Positions 52,742 to 61,062 of a stretch of 64,000 nt of DNA are shown piece after piece. Numbering within the stretch: position 1 is the first letter of the stretch; every line of letters starts with the position of its first letter. The translations under genes and the position numbers were made by a program. The stretch is from Streptomyces sp. DG1A-41 (lineage in GTDB: Bacteria > Actinomycetota > Actinomycetes > Streptomycetales > Streptomycetaceae). The notes below the pieces were generated by a model. That model saw only the letters and a program-made list of their open reading frames with translations, did no database searches and had not been told where the DNA came from. The DNA lies in contig NZ_CP146350.1 in NCBI RefSeq assembly GCF_037055355.1, positions 3,681,001 through 3,745,000 of the forward strand, in the 5' to 3' direction.

Positions 52742-54412
52742 GTGGGCAACAGAAGGCGCGTCGCCGAGCGACGGAAGACGAGCCCCGCCGTGATCGGCGG
52801 GATGATCGCCGTGGTCGTCGGCGGTGCCGGGTTCGGTGCCTACGCGCTGTACAGCGGCGCGGCGGCCGACGACGGCGCCCGGACGGCCTCCGCCAACCAG
52901 AAGCCCGAGGTGAAGACCGGGCCCCTGTCGGCGACCGAGGTCACCACCACCGCCCGTGCCTTCCTCACCGCCTGGCAGTCGGGGAAGGTCACCGAGGCCG
53001 CCGCGGCCACCGACGACTCGGCCGCGGCCACGTCCCTGCTCACGGGCTACAGCAAGGACGCCCGCATCAAGGAGGTCACCCTCACCCCGGGCACGCCCAC
53101 GGGCGACGAGGTGCCGTTCTCCGTCAAGGCGACGGTGTCGTACGAGAACACCGAGAAGCCGCTGGCGTACGACAGCGCACTGACCGTCGTCCGCCGCACG
53201 AGCGACGGGAAGCCGCTGGTCGACTGGCACGCGGCGGTCGTCCACCCCGAGCTGAAGGACGGCGACAAGCTGGTCACCGGCGAGGCGGGCACGCCCCCGG
53301 TCAAGGCACTCGACCGGGACGGCGGCGAACTGACCAGGAAGAAGTACGCCTCGATCGGGCCGATCCTGGACGGGCTGCGCGAGAAGTACGGCAAGGAGGC
53401 CGGCGGCAAGGCCGGCATCGAGCTCCGGGTCGTGCGCGGGAAGTCCGCCGCGTCGGACGACCTGTCCGACAAGACCCTGCTGGAGCTGAGCATGGGCACG
53501 CCCGGAACGGTGAAGACCACGCTGGACCCGGCCCTCCAGGCGGCGGCCGAGAAACAGGTCGCGAAGAAGGCCCGCTCGTCGGTGGCCGTGGTGCGGGCCT
53601 CGACCGGCGAGATCCTGGCCGCCGCCAACGCCTCGCCCGGCTTCAACACCGCCTTCCAGGGCTCCCTCGCCCCCGGGTCCACGATGAAGGTCATCACCTC
53701 CTCGCTGCTGATCGAGAAGGGCCTGGCCTCGGCGGACAAGAAGCACCCGTGCCCGAAGTACTTCACGTACGGGCACTGGAAGTTCCAGAACGACAAGAAG
53801 TTCGAGATCAAGGACGGCACGTTCAAGGCGAGCTTCGCCCGCTCCTGCAACACGGCCTTCATCAGCCAGGCACCGAAACTCAAGGACGACGACCTGACCA
53901 AGCAGGCCCAGCAGGTCTTCGGCCTGGGGCTGAACAACTGGGCGATCGGCGTGCCGTCCTTCGACGGCGCGGTGCCGGTGCAGTCGGCGGCCCAGATGGG
54001 CGCCTCGCTGATCGGTCAGGGCGGGGTCCGGATGAACCCGCTGAACATGGCGTCGGTGTCGGCGACGGTCAAGTCCGGCACCTTCCACCAGCCGTACCTG
54101 GTCTCCCCGGACGTGGACGGCCGCGAGCTCGCGAAGGCCTCGCGCACGATGTCGGCGGGCACGCTGTCCCAGCTGCGTGAGCTGATGTCGTACACGGCCG
54201 ACTACGGCACGGCCGCGGAGGCGATGGCGGGCGTCGGCGGCGACGCCGGCGCGAAGACCGGGTCCGCCGAGGTCGACGGGCAGAAGAAGCCGAACGGCTG
54301 GTTCACCGCCTACCGGGGCGACCTGGCGGCCGCGGGCGTAGTCCAGCAGGGCGGCCACGGCGGCGATACGGCCGGGCCGATCGTGGCGGCGCTGCTGAAG
54401 ACGGGCGGCTGA
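52742..54412 (+). CDS. Penicillin-binding transpeptidase with NTF2-like domain (second of pair)
   Basis: 556 residues. Anchor (SPAVIGGMIAVVVGGAGFGAYALY), NTF2-like domain (TTTARAFLTAWQSGKVTEAA), PBP dimer-type linker and transpeptidase with S313-T-M-K316, S368-C-N370 and K505-T-G507. All catalytic motifs are intact. The sequence is about as long as, and clearly related to, the upstream gene, so a local duplication gave two class B-like enzymes. GTG start at 52742; GGAGG lies 11 bases before, slightly far, and an in-frame GTG at 52724 is an alternative. Possible role in sporulation-stage or hyphal wall synthesis given the ssgE neighbour; this is inference. Confidence 0.9.
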   Translation: MGNRRRVAERRKTSPAVIGGMIAVVVGGAGFGAYALYSGAAADDGARTASANQKPEVKTGPLSATEVTTTARAFLTAWQSGKVTEAAAATDDSAAATSLLTGYSKDARIKEVTLTPGTPTGDEVPFSVKATVSYENTEKPLAYDSALTVVRRTSDGKPLVDWHAAVVHPELKDGDKLVTGEAGTPPVKALDRDGGELTRKKYASIGPILDGLREKYGKEAGGKAGIELRVVRGKSAASDDLSDKTLLELSMGTPGTVKTTLDPALQAAAEKQVAKKARSSVAVVRASTGEILAAANASPGFNTAFQGSLAPGSTMKVITSSLLIEKGLASADKKHPCPKYFTYGHWKFQNDKKFEIKDGTFKASFARSCNTAFISQAPKLKDDDLTKQAQQVFGLGLNNWAIGVPSFDGAVPVQSAAQMGASLIGQGGVRMNPLNMASVSATVKSGTFHQPYLVSPDVDGRELAKASRTMSAGTLSQLRELMSYTADYGTAAEAMAGVGGDAGAKTGSAEVDGQKKPNGWFTAYRGDLAAAGVVQQGGHGGDTAGPIVAALLKTGG

Positions 54413-54425
54413 GCCCCGGGCTCAG
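54409..54425. terminator. Compact hairpin between PBP and ssgE
   Basis: CTGAGC-CCCGG-GCTCAG at 54409-54425 spans the PBP stop codon between the two convergent genes. Short stem, no T-run. Confidence 0.35.
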
Positions 54426-54430
54426 GACCC

Positions 54431-54796
54431 CTAGTGCGTCACCGGTTCCGCGGCGGCCATGTACGTCCGCCGCAGGAACCGCAGCAGCGCCTGCCGCTCG
54501 AACTGCACCACCGACACCCCCTGCGGGGAGTGGAACTCCACGACTGCCTGCGCCCGGCCGCACGGCCACACCCGTATCTCATCGCTGCCCGTGGGGACCC
54601 GCAGCCCCTCCTCCAGCAGCCGGCGGTCGAAGGTCCACTCGCGGGCTCCGGCCCCGGGCAGTCCGATCCGAACGGCGTGCGGGTCCCGCTCGGGGTCGTA
54701 GCGCAGCGTGACCGGGACCGCGTCCTGCTCCGCGTCCAGGGGGACGTCGGCATCCGTGACGATGTGGGCTCGCGCGTACTGCTCGACTACGGACAT
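54431..54796 (-). CDS. ssgE: SsgA-like sporulation/cell-division protein
   Basis: 121 residues, SALP family, found only in sporulating actinobacteria. Visible family features are VPVTLRYDPERDPHAVRI, WTFDRRLLEEGL, VRVWP-type motif (IRVWPCG) and VVEFHSPQGVSVVQF. SALPs steer septum placement and peptidoglycan events; in S. coelicolor ssgE lies beside the same two PBP genes and affects spore wall maturation and separation (recalled). The name rests on this synteny. Probably acts with cell-division and wall enzymes. ATG at 54796. Confidence 0.88.
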   Translation of the reverse strand: MSVVEQYARAHIVTDADVPLDAEQDAVPVTLRYDPERDPHAVRIGLPGAGAREWTFDRRLLEEGLRVPTGSDEIRVWPCGRAQAVVEFHSPQGVSVVQFERQALLRFLRRTYMAAAEPVTH

Positions 54797-54929
54797 CGGA
54801 CGGCCCTTTCACCGTGCGCCACCTGTGTGGAGACTGTGCGTCCACTCCCTCTCCAATGTCGCACATTTTCCGGATCGCGCCCTCGGAGGCCGGACATACT
54901 ACAGATGAGATAAAACGAGCATCACGCTC

Positions 54930-54946
54930 TTGCAAACCGTTCGCAT
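54930..54946. promoter_or_regulatory. Possible Nur (nickel-responsive Fur) box upstream of the metal transporter
   Basis: TTGCAA-ACCGT-TCGCAT (54930-54946) resembles the Nur palindrome tTGCAA-N5-TTGCAA that I recall from S. coelicolor. It lies 20 bases upstream of the cbiM start. This is a single-site match by eye. Confidence 0.45.
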
Positions 54947-54965
54947 CAAGCCACATCATCGAACG

Positions 54966-56048
54966 GTGCATGTACCTGACGGATTCATCGACGCGCCCAC
55001 CTCCGCCGCCACCGGTGTGATCGCCGCGGGCGCCATAGCCGTGAGCCTGCGCGGCGCGCGCCGCGAGCTCGACGAGCGGACGGCGCCGCTGGCCGGGCTG
55101 GTCGCGGCGTTCATCTTCGCGGTGCAGATGCTGAACTTCCCCGTCGCGGCGGGGACCAGCGGTCATCTGCTCGGCGGTGCGCTCGCCGCGATACTCGTCG
55201 GCCCCTACACAGGGGTTTTGTGCGTCTCCGTCGTCCTGCTCATGCAGGGCATCCTCTTCGCGGACGGCGGCCTGACCGCGCTCGGCGTGAACATCACCAA
55301 CATGGCGATCGTCACCACGGTCGTCGCCTACGCCCTCTTCCGCGGCCTGGTGAAGGTGCTGCCCCGCACCCGCCGGTCGGTCACCGTGGCCTCCTTCGTC
55401 GCCGCCCTGGTCTCCGTCCCGGCCGCCGCCCTGGCCTTCACGCTGATGTACGCGATCGGCGGCACCACCGACGTGTCGATCGGCAAGGTCGCCACCGCCA
55501 TGGTCGGCGTGCACGTGCTGATCGGCATCGGCGAGGCCGTGATCACCGCGCTGACCGTCGGCTCGGTCATCGCCGTACGCCCGGACCTGGTGTACGGGGC
55601 GCGCGGCCTCACGCAGAAGCTCAAGCTGCGGGTGAACGGCGAGCTGGTCGACGCCCCCGGCGCCGAGCCCGAGCCGGCGCCCGTGGCCGCCCGGACCTCG
55701 CACCGCAGGGTGTGGGCGGCGGGCCTGGTCGCCTCCCTCGTCCTGGCCGGGTTCGTCAGCTTCTACGCCTCCGCCGACCCCGACGGCCTGGAGAAGGTCG
55801 CCACCGATCACGGCATCGACGAGAAGGCCGAGGAGCACGCGGTGGCCGACTCCCCGCTCGCCGACTACGGCGTCAAGGACGTCGACGACGCCCGCCTGTC
55901 CGGGGGGCTGGCGGGCGTCATCGGCGTGGGTGTCACGGTCGTCGCGGGCAGCGCGGTCTTCTGGGCGGTACGCCGTCGCCGCTCGGACGACACGTCCCCG
56001 TCGAACACGACGGACGCGGCGACCACCTCGAGTACCACGAGCGTCTGA
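54966..56048 (+). CDS. cbiM: CbiM/NikM permease fused to a PDGLE (NikN-like) domain
   Basis: 360 residues. The first 225 are the substrate-specific S component (MHVPDGFIDAPTS, then about six helices, with the HVPDGF metal-binding N terminus). Residues about 240-345 form a NikN/CbiN-like part with FVSFYASADPDGLEKVA, the PDGLE motif, and a final helix. S and N parts are often separate genes; here they are one chain. It moves Ni2+ or Co2+ with the CbiQ/CbiO energising module. Start is the GTG at 54966, which places the conserved His-Val-Pro at residue 2; no typical ribosome site is visible. First gene of a three-gene operon. Confidence 0.9.
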   Translation: MHVPDGFIDAPTSAATGVIAAGAIAVSLRGARRELDERTAPLAGLVAAFIFAVQMLNFPVAAGTSGHLLGGALAAILVGPYTGVLCVSVVLLMQGILFADGGLTALGVNITNMAIVTTVVAYALFRGLVKVLPRTRRSVTVASFVAALVSVPAAALAFTLMYAIGGTTDVSIGKVATAMVGVHVLIGIGEAVITALTVGSVIAVRPDLVYGARGLTQKLKLRVNGELVDAPGAEPEPAPVAARTSHRRVWAAGLVASLVLAGFVSFYASADPDGLEKVATDHGIDEKAEEHAVADSPLADYGVKDVDDARLSGGLAGVIGVGVTVVAGSAVFWAVRRRRSDDTSPSNTTDAATTSSTTSV

Positions 56049-56049
56049 C

Positions 56050-56811
56050 ATGGGAGCGGGGCACGCGCACAAGCTCTACCGGCACGGGCACTCGCCCGTG
56101 CACGGCCTGCCGCCGCACACCAAGCTCGCCGCCGTCTTCGCCTTCGTGGTGGTCGTGGTGTCGACACCGCGGGAGGCGATGTGGGCGTTCGGGCTGTACG
56201 CCGTGCTGCTCGGAGTCGTGGCGTACGTCGCGCGGGTGCCCGCCGGGTTCCTGCTCAGGCGGCTGCTCATCGAGGTGCCGTTCGTCGCGTTCGCGGTGCT
56301 GATGCCGTTCGTGGCGGAGGGCGAGCGGGTCGACGTCCTCGGCCTGTCCCTGAGCGTCGACGGCCTCTGGGGCGCCTGGAACGTGCTGGCGAAAGGCACC
56401 CTCGGTGTCGCGGCCTCGGTGTTGCTGGCCGCCACCACCGAACTGCGCGAACTCCTCCTCGGCCTCCAGCGGCTCAGACTCCCGCCGCTCCTCGTGCAGA
56501 TCGCGTCCTTCATGATCCGCTACGGCGACGTCATCACGGACGAGATGCGGCGCATGCGGATCGCCCGGGAGTCACGCGGCTTCGAGGCGAAGGGCGTCCG
56601 GCACTGGGGCGTCCTGGCCAAGTCCGCGGGCGCCCTGTTCATCCGCTCCTACGAGCGCGGCGAGCGTGTGCACCTGGCCATGGTCAGCCGCGGGTACGCC
56701 GGCTCCATGCCGGTCATCGACGAGGTGACCGCGTCCCGGGCGCAGTGGACGTACGCCCTCGCCCTGCCCTGTGCCGCCCTCGTCGTGTGTCTGCTGGGAT
56801 GGGCCCTGTGA
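56050..56811 (+). CDS. cbiQ: CbiQ/EcfT transmembrane component of ECF transporter
   Basis: 253 residues, about five helices. The coupling motifs ARESRGF and (RSYERGERVHLAMVSRGYAG) near residues 180-225 dock the ATPases. The ATG at 56050 comes one base after the cbiM stop. It is the scaffold joining CbiM to CbiO. Confidence 0.92.
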   Translation: MGAGHAHKLYRHGHSPVHGLPPHTKLAAVFAFVVVVVSTPREAMWAFGLYAVLLGVVAYVARVPAGFLLRRLLIEVPFVAFAVLMPFVAEGERVDVLGLSLSVDGLWGAWNVLAKGTLGVAASVLLAATTELRELLLGLQRLRLPPLLVQIASFMIRYGDVITDEMRRMRIARESRGFEAKGVRHWGVLAKSAGALFIRSYERGERVHLAMVSRGYAGSMPVIDEVTASRAQWTYALALPCAALVVCLLGWAL

Positions 56812-57575
56812 CTGATGTGACCCCCTCACTGGACGTGGCCGGTCTGGCCTTCGCCTACCCCGACGGGCACCAGGCCCTCTTCGGCGTCGACTTCTCCGTC
56901 GCGCGCGGCGAGCGGGTCGCGCTGCTCGGTCCGAACGGCGCCGGCAAGACGACCCTCGTGCTCCACCTCAACGGCATCCTGACCGGCGGCACCGGCACGG
57001 TGAAGGTGGCCGGGCTGCCCGTCGGCAAGCAGCACATGGCGGAGATCCGGCGCCGGGTCGGCATCGTCTTCCAGGATCCGGACGACCAGCTCTTCATGCC
57101 GACCGTCCGGGAAGACGTGGCGTTCGGGCCCGCGGCGGCCGGGCTGAAGGGGCCGGAGCTGGAGAAGCGCGTGGACCGGGCGCTGGAGCGGGTCGGCATG
57201 GCCGAGTTCAAGGACCGACCGCCGCACCACCTCTCCTTCGGCCAGCGCCGCCGGGTGGCCGTGGCGACCGTGCTCGCCATGGAACCGGAGATCCTCGTCC
57301 TCGACGAGCCCTCCTCCAACCTCGACCCCGCCTCCCGCCGCGAACTGGCCGACATCCTGCGCTCCCTCGACGTGACCGTGCTGATGGTCACGCACGACCT
57401 GCCGTACGCCCTGGAGCTGTGCCCGCGCTCCTTGATCCTCAGCGAGGGCGTGATCGCGGCGGACGGCCCGACCGGCGAACTGCTCTCCGACGAGCAACTG
57501 ATGCGCGCCCACCGGCTGGAGCTGCCGTTCGGTTTCGATCCGCGTTCCGTGCCGGCCGCTCCGGCACGTCCGTGA
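56808..57575 (+). CDS. cbiO: CbiO/EcfA ATPase of ECF metal transporter
   Basis: 255 residues. Walker A LLGPNGAGKTTL, Q loop VFQDPDDQLF, signature LSFGQRRRVAVA, Walker B ILVLDEPSSNLD, switch His in MVTHDL. The signature is LSFGQ, as in ECF ATPases, rather than LSGGQ. The GTG at 56808 overlaps the cbiQ stop (GTGA); an in-frame ATG at 56799 is an alternative start. Only one ATPase gene is present, so it should act as a homodimer. Confidence 0.93.
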   Translation: MTDVTPSLDVAGLAFAYPDGHQALFGVDFSVARGERVALLGPNGAGKTTLVLHLNGILTGGTGTVKVAGLPVGKQHMAEIRRRVGIVFQDPDDQLFMPTVREDVAFGPAAAGLKGPELEKRVDRALERVGMAEFKDRPPHHLSFGQRRRVAVATVLAMEPEILVLDEPSSNLDPASRRELADILRSLDVTVLMVTHDLPYALELCPRSLILSEGVIAADGPTGELLSDEQLMRAHRLELPFGFDPRSVPAAPARP

Positions 57576-57613
57576 CAATGGGAGCGTGACGAAGACAATG
57601 AGCGCGTGACGAA
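57574..57613 (+). repeat. 20-bp tandem duplication at the ohrR start
   Basis: GACAATGGGAGCGTGACGAA (57574-57593) and GACAATGAGCGCGTGACGAA (57594-57613) are head-to-tail copies with two mismatches. Each copy has a -10-like GACAAT followed by a GTG. The upstream GTG at 57586 opens an 8-codon frame (7 residues plus stop) whose TGA at 57607-57609 overlaps the ohrR GTG at 57606. Confidence 0.7.
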
Positions 57614-58067
57614 CGAGGAGACCGAGGGCTCGCTGCTGCTGGACCAGCAGCTGTGCTTCGCGCTGTACGCCGCCCAGCGCGCGGTGACGGCGGCGTACCG
57701 CCCTCTCCTCGACGAACTCGGCCTCACCTACCCGCAGTACCTGGTCCTGCTGCTCCTCTGGGAGCGCGGGCAGACCACGGTCAAGGAACTGGCGGCCGCG
57801 CTGCGACTCGACTACGGCACGGTGTCGCCGCTGCTGAAGCGGCTGGAGTCGGCGGGTCTCGTACGGCGTGAGCGGTCGGCGCGGGACGAGCGGTCGGTGC
57901 TCGTGGCGGTGACCGGGCGCGGGGAGGAACTCCGGGAGCGGGCGGCGAGCGTGCCCGGCGCACTGCTCTCGGCAACGGGGCTCGACGGCACGGAGGTCGC
58001 GCGACTGCGCGAGGAGCTGTGGCGGGTGGCGGAGAGAGCCGAGTCGGCGGCGGACCGGGCCCGCTGA
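57606..58067 (+). CDS. ohrR: MarR/OhrR-type organic peroxide sensor
   Basis: 153 residues. Winged HTH: YLVLLLLWERGQTTVKELAAAL, DYGTVSPLLKRLESAGLVRR, RSARDERSVLVAVT. The redox Cys of OhrR proteins is present in QQLCFALYAAQRAV (about residue 17), the site that organic peroxides oxidise to release DNA. It precedes ohr on the same strand and is likely its repressor. No Shine-Dalgarno; GACAAT ends six bases before the GTG, so a leaderless message is likely. Confidence 0.88.
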   Translation: MTNEETEGSLLLDQQLCFALYAAQRAVTAAYRPLLDELGLTYPQYLVLLLLWERGQTTVKELAAALRLDYGTVSPLLKRLESAGLVRRERSARDERSVLVAVTGRGEELRERAASVPGALLSATGLDGTEVARLREELWRVAERAESAADRAR

Positions 58068-58198
58068 AGCCGACCGCGCTCGCTGACCTGCGAAGGGGTT
58101 ACCCCCGGTTGCCACCCCCTGGTAGCGGCAGTCCGGTTACTGGCCAGTACCTTGTGCACGATGTGTTTGCGCGCACTTGTTTCCCGCGGGAGGACAGC
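58068..58198 (+). promoter_or_regulatory. ohr promoter region
   Basis: 131 bases upstream of ohr. A perfect palindrome ACTGGCCAGT lies at 58139-58148, followed by CTTGTGCACGATGTG, an imperfect dyad. One of these may be the OhrR operator. GGGAGG (ribosome site) lies at 58188-58193. Confidence 0.45.
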
Positions 58199-58645
58199 AT
58201 GACTGACGGCTCCGCCGTCGACACCCGCCCGACGAAGATCATGTTCGTGGCCGAGGCCACCGCCCACGGCGGCCGCGAGGGCTATGTCACCAGCCAGGAC
58301 GGCCAGCTCGACCTCAAGGTCGCGATGCCCCCGCAGCTCGGCGGCGACGGCAACGGCACCAACCCGGAACAGCTCTTCGCGGCCGGCGACAGCTCCTGCT
58401 TCCACAACGCGCTGATCCTGGTCGGCAACCGCGAGGGCTACGACCTGACCGGCTCCACGGTCTCCGCGAAGGTCGGCATCGGCCCCAACACGCAACGCGG
58501 CTACGGCCTCGCGGTCGCCCTGAGCGTCTCGCTCCCCGTCCTCGATTCGGACCTGGCGACCAAGCTGGTGGACGCGGCCCACGAGGTCTGCCCGTACTCG
58601 AACGCGACCCGCGGGAACATCGACGTGACGATCCTGCTTGGCTAA
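58199..58645 (+). CDS. ohr: Organic hydroperoxide reductase
   Basis: 148 residues. Thiol peroxidase that reduces organic hydroperoxides using two active-site cysteines. The peroxidatic Cys is in NPEQLFAAGDSSCFHNAL (the usual ACFxxAL becomes SCFHNAL); the resolving Cys is in VCPYSNATRGN, the family signature. ATG at 58199 after GGGAGGACAGC. Co-located with ohrR. Confidence 0.93.
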   Translation: MTDGSAVDTRPTKIMFVAEATAHGGREGYVTSQDGQLDLKVAMPPQLGGDGNGTNPEQLFAAGDSSCFHNALILVGNREGYDLTGSTVSAKVGIGPNTQRGYGLAVALSVSLPVLDSDLATKLVDAAHEVCPYSNATRGNIDVTILLG

Positions 58646-58688
58646 AGGGGAGCAAGGAGAGCACCGCAGCGAAACGAGGAGTACGGAC

Positions 58689-59852
58689 GTGGACGTGCGC
58701 GGCACAGTGGCCGAGGGCTTCGAGCCGGTCAGGGAAGCGTTCGTACGGAACTTCGCCACGCTCGGGGAGCGGGGCGCCGCGGTCGCCGTCTACCGGGACG
58801 GGCAGCGGGTCGTCGATCTGTGGGCCGGCACGAAGGACATCGACGGCACGGACCCCTGGGAGCGCGGCACCGCCCAGGTGGTGCGCTCGGCGACCAAGGG
58901 CGTCGCCGCCGCCGTACTCCTGCTGCTGCACCAGCGCGGACAGCTGGACCTGGACGCGCCGGTGGGCCACTACTGGCCGGAGTTCAAGGCGCAGGGCAAG
59001 GAGCGGGTACTGGTCCGGCACGTCCTGAACCACCGGGCCGGCCTCCCCGTCCTCGACCAGCCCCTCACCCCCGAGCAGGCCCTCGACCCGCTCCGGGGCC
59101 CGGAGGCGGTCGCCGCCCAGTCGCCCGCCTGGGAGCCCGGCACCGACCACGGCTACCACGCGCTGACGTACGGCTGGCTGCTCGACGCACTGGTACGGCG
59201 CGTGACCGGGCAGGGCACCGGCACATGGCTCGCCTCGCAGATCGCCGGCCCGCTGGGCCTGGACCTCTGGCTGGGCCTGCCGGACGCGGAGGCCGGCCGG
59301 GTCGGACGCGCGGGCCGCGTCGAGGGACCCGAGCCGGCCGGTGGCCTGCGCACCCGCCCGAAGCGCTCGGTCACCGCGGCCTACGAGGACCCGGCCTCCC
59401 TGACCCGCCGGGCCTTCGCGGCGATCACCCCGTTCCCGGACCAGAACGACCCGGCCTACCGCGCGGCAGCCCTCCCCGCGACCAACGCCATCGCGACGGC
59501 GGACGGACTGGCCCGCTTCTACGCGACGCTGATCGGCGACACCGCCGGCGCCTCACGCCTGTTCACCCCGGAGACGGTCGGACTGGCCCGGGCCGAGGAG
59601 TCGGCGGGTCCCGACCGCGTCCTGGTGGTCGGCACCCGCTTCGGCCTGGGCTACATGCTGCACGGCGGCGCCTCCCCCTTCCTCACACCGGGCTCCTTCG
59701 GCCACCCGGGCCGCGGCGGCGCCCTCGGCTTCGCCGACCCGGACACCGGGATCGCGTTCGGCTATGTCACCAACGGCTTCCGCAAGACGGTGACGGCGGA
59801 TCCGCGGGCGCAGGGGCTGGTGCGGGCGGTGCGGGGAGCGCTGGGGCTCTAG
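58689..59852 (+). CDS. Class C beta-lactamase-like serine hydrolase / esterase
   Basis: 387 residues. The SxxK nucleophile is in VVRSATKGVAAA (about residue 73), a Tyr is in TDHGYHALTYGW at the expected second-motif site, and HPG is in SFGHPGRGGALGFA at the third. The enzyme fold is shared by AmpC, D-Ala carboxypeptidases and EstB-type esterases; no signal peptide, so it is cytoplasmic and more likely an esterase than a resistance enzyme. Start is the GTG at 58689, eight bases after GAGGAG; a longer TTG-initiated frame overlaps ohr and is not favoured. Only 43 bases behind ohr, so co-transcription is possible. Confidence 0.85.
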   Translation: MDVRGTVAEGFEPVREAFVRNFATLGERGAAVAVYRDGQRVVDLWAGTKDIDGTDPWERGTAQVVRSATKGVAAAVLLLLHQRGQLDLDAPVGHYWPEFKAQGKERVLVRHVLNHRAGLPVLDQPLTPEQALDPLRGPEAVAAQSPAWEPGTDHGYHALTYGWLLDALVRRVTGQGTGTWLASQIAGPLGLDLWLGLPDAEAGRVGRAGRVEGPEPAGGLRTRPKRSVTAAYEDPASLTRRAFAAITPFPDQNDPAYRAAALPATNAIATADGLARFYATLIGDTAGASRLFTPETVGLARAEESAGPDRVLVVGTRFGLGYMLHGGASPFLTPGSFGHPGRGGALGFADPDTGIAFGYVTNGFRKTVTADPRAQGLVRAVRGALGL

Positions 59853-59876
59853 ACGCGTGAGCCGGGGCTCTAGACG
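59843..59876. repeat. Two 13-base direct repeats spanning both convergent stop codons
   Basis: GGGGCTCTAGACG occurs at 59843-59855 and 59864-59876. Copy 1 supplies the TAG stop of the serine hydrolase; copy 2 supplies the CTA (stop on the minus strand) of the DUF1876 gene. A small duplication at a convergent gene junction. Confidence 0.55.
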
Positions 59877-60145
59877 TGAATAGGGTGGGAGGTCCGCCCG
59901 GACGCCTGGTCGATCTCGTCGTGCGCCTTGGTCAGGAGTCGCATGGCGAGCTCGTTGAGCGCCCGGGCGCCGGCGATCTCCTCTCCGACTCTGGGCTGAT
60001 TGGCGTCGGAGCGGTGCCGGCTCGCGTGCCCGTGTGCCCGTACTTCGCTGCCGTCGGGCAGGCGGACCAGCGCGACCGCCCGCGTGTGCTGGTCGTCCTC
60101 CGTGAACTCCAGCTCGACATGCCATCCCACCGCGGTGTGCATCAT
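59870..60145 (-). CDS. DUF1876 family protein
   Basis: 91 residues. WHVELEFTEDDQHTRAVALVRLPDGSEVRAHGHASRH... matches the small DUF1876 group in actinobacteria, with a dsRBD-like alpha/beta pattern; no function known. An excellent Shine-Dalgarno GGAGGTGA ends eight bases before the ATG at 60145 (a second ATG follows directly). Such proteins often lie near stress genes. It ends in the second copy of the 13-mer GGGGCTCTAGACG. Confidence 0.78.
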   Translation of the reverse strand: MMHTAVGWHVELEFTEDDQHTRAVALVRLPDGSEVRAHGHASRHRSDANQPRVGEEIAGARALNELAMRLLTKAHDEIDQASGRTSHPIHV

Positions 60146-60216
60146 GACGATCACCTCCGGAACACTTAGTTCCAGAGTGCTCCTCCCACCGGCTGGGCGC
60201 ACCCGCCTGACCCGGT

Positions 60217-61062
60217 CTACCCGGCGTGCAGCATCAGCCCGATCCCGACGACGAGCAGCCCGGCCGCCACGATTCTCGGCGCCCCGAACCGCTCCTTGAA
60301 GAACACGGCCCCGATCGCCGCGCCCACGATGACCGACGACTCGCGCAGGGCGGCGATGGGCGCGAGTTCGGCCCTGGTCTGGGCCCACAGCACGAGGGCG
60401 TAGGCGGCGACGGAGAGGGCGGCCCCGATGAGCCCGATCCCGGCGAACGGCCGGAGAACAGCGACGGTCTCCCTCCTCCAGCGGCTCACGGCGCAGGCGG
60501 GGATCACCACCCCTTGGACCGCCATCAGCCAGGCGATGTACCCGAGGGAGGGCCCGGAGGCGCGCACGCCGAGCCCGTCGACGACGGTGTACGCCGCGAT
60601 CGTCAGCCCGGTCGCGAGGGCAGCCCCGATCGCCGCCCAGTCGGGCCGACGCCCGCGCAGTCCCCACAGGGCGACGCCGGTCAGCCCCGCGCACGACAGG
60701 ACGACACCGGCGGCGGCCCACCCGTCGGGCACCTCGTGCGCGAAGACGGCGGCGAGCACGGTCACGACGAGAGGCGCGGTGCCGCGCGCGATGGGATAGG
60801 CCTGCCCGAAGTCGCCCAGCCGGAAGGACTTCATCAGCAGCGCGTAGTAGGCGATGTGGATGGCGGCGGAGCCGAGCAGATACGGCCAGGCCCGGGCCGC
60901 CGGAAACGCCACGAAGGGCGCCAGGGCCAGCCCGATGACCGCCCCGCCGCCCGAGATCAGCGCGAACCCGGCCAGCTTGTCGGTGATCTTGTGGGCGATG
61001 GCGTTCCAGCCGGCGTGCGTGACGGCGGCGAGCAGGACGGCGGCGGTGACCAGGGGCGTCAC
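60217..61062 (-). CDS. EamA/DMT-family transporter
   Basis: 281 residues, ten hydrophobic helices in two EamA halves. Residues 15-85 include AGWNAIAHKITDK and AYPIARGTAPLVV, and residues 140-275 include ARGxAPLVV-like and IAALRESSVIVGAAIGAVFFKE, with the conserved KE near the end. DMT pumps export small metabolites such as amino acids or drugs; substrate unknown. The GTG at 61062 overlaps the stop of the YbaK gene by GTGA, so the two are one operon. Confidence 0.85.
   Translation of the reverse strand: MTPLVTAAVLLAAVTHAGWNAIAHKITDKLAGFALISGGGAVIGLALAPFVAFPAARAWPYLLGSAAIHIAYYALLMKSFRLGDFGQAYPIARGTAPLVVTVLAAVFAHEVPDGWAAAGVVLSCAGLTGVALWGLRGRRPDWAAIGAALATGLTIAAYTVVDGLGVRASGPSLGYIAWLMAVQGVVIPACAVSRWRRETVAVLRPFAGIGLIGAALSVAAYALVLWAQTRAELAPIAALRESSVIVGAAIGAVFFKERFGAPRIVAAGLLVVGIGLMLHAG

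Noticed and set aside
54797..54965. Cobalamin riboswitch before the metal transporter
   Set aside because: The gap is only 169 bases and no B12-box-like conserved core could be found.
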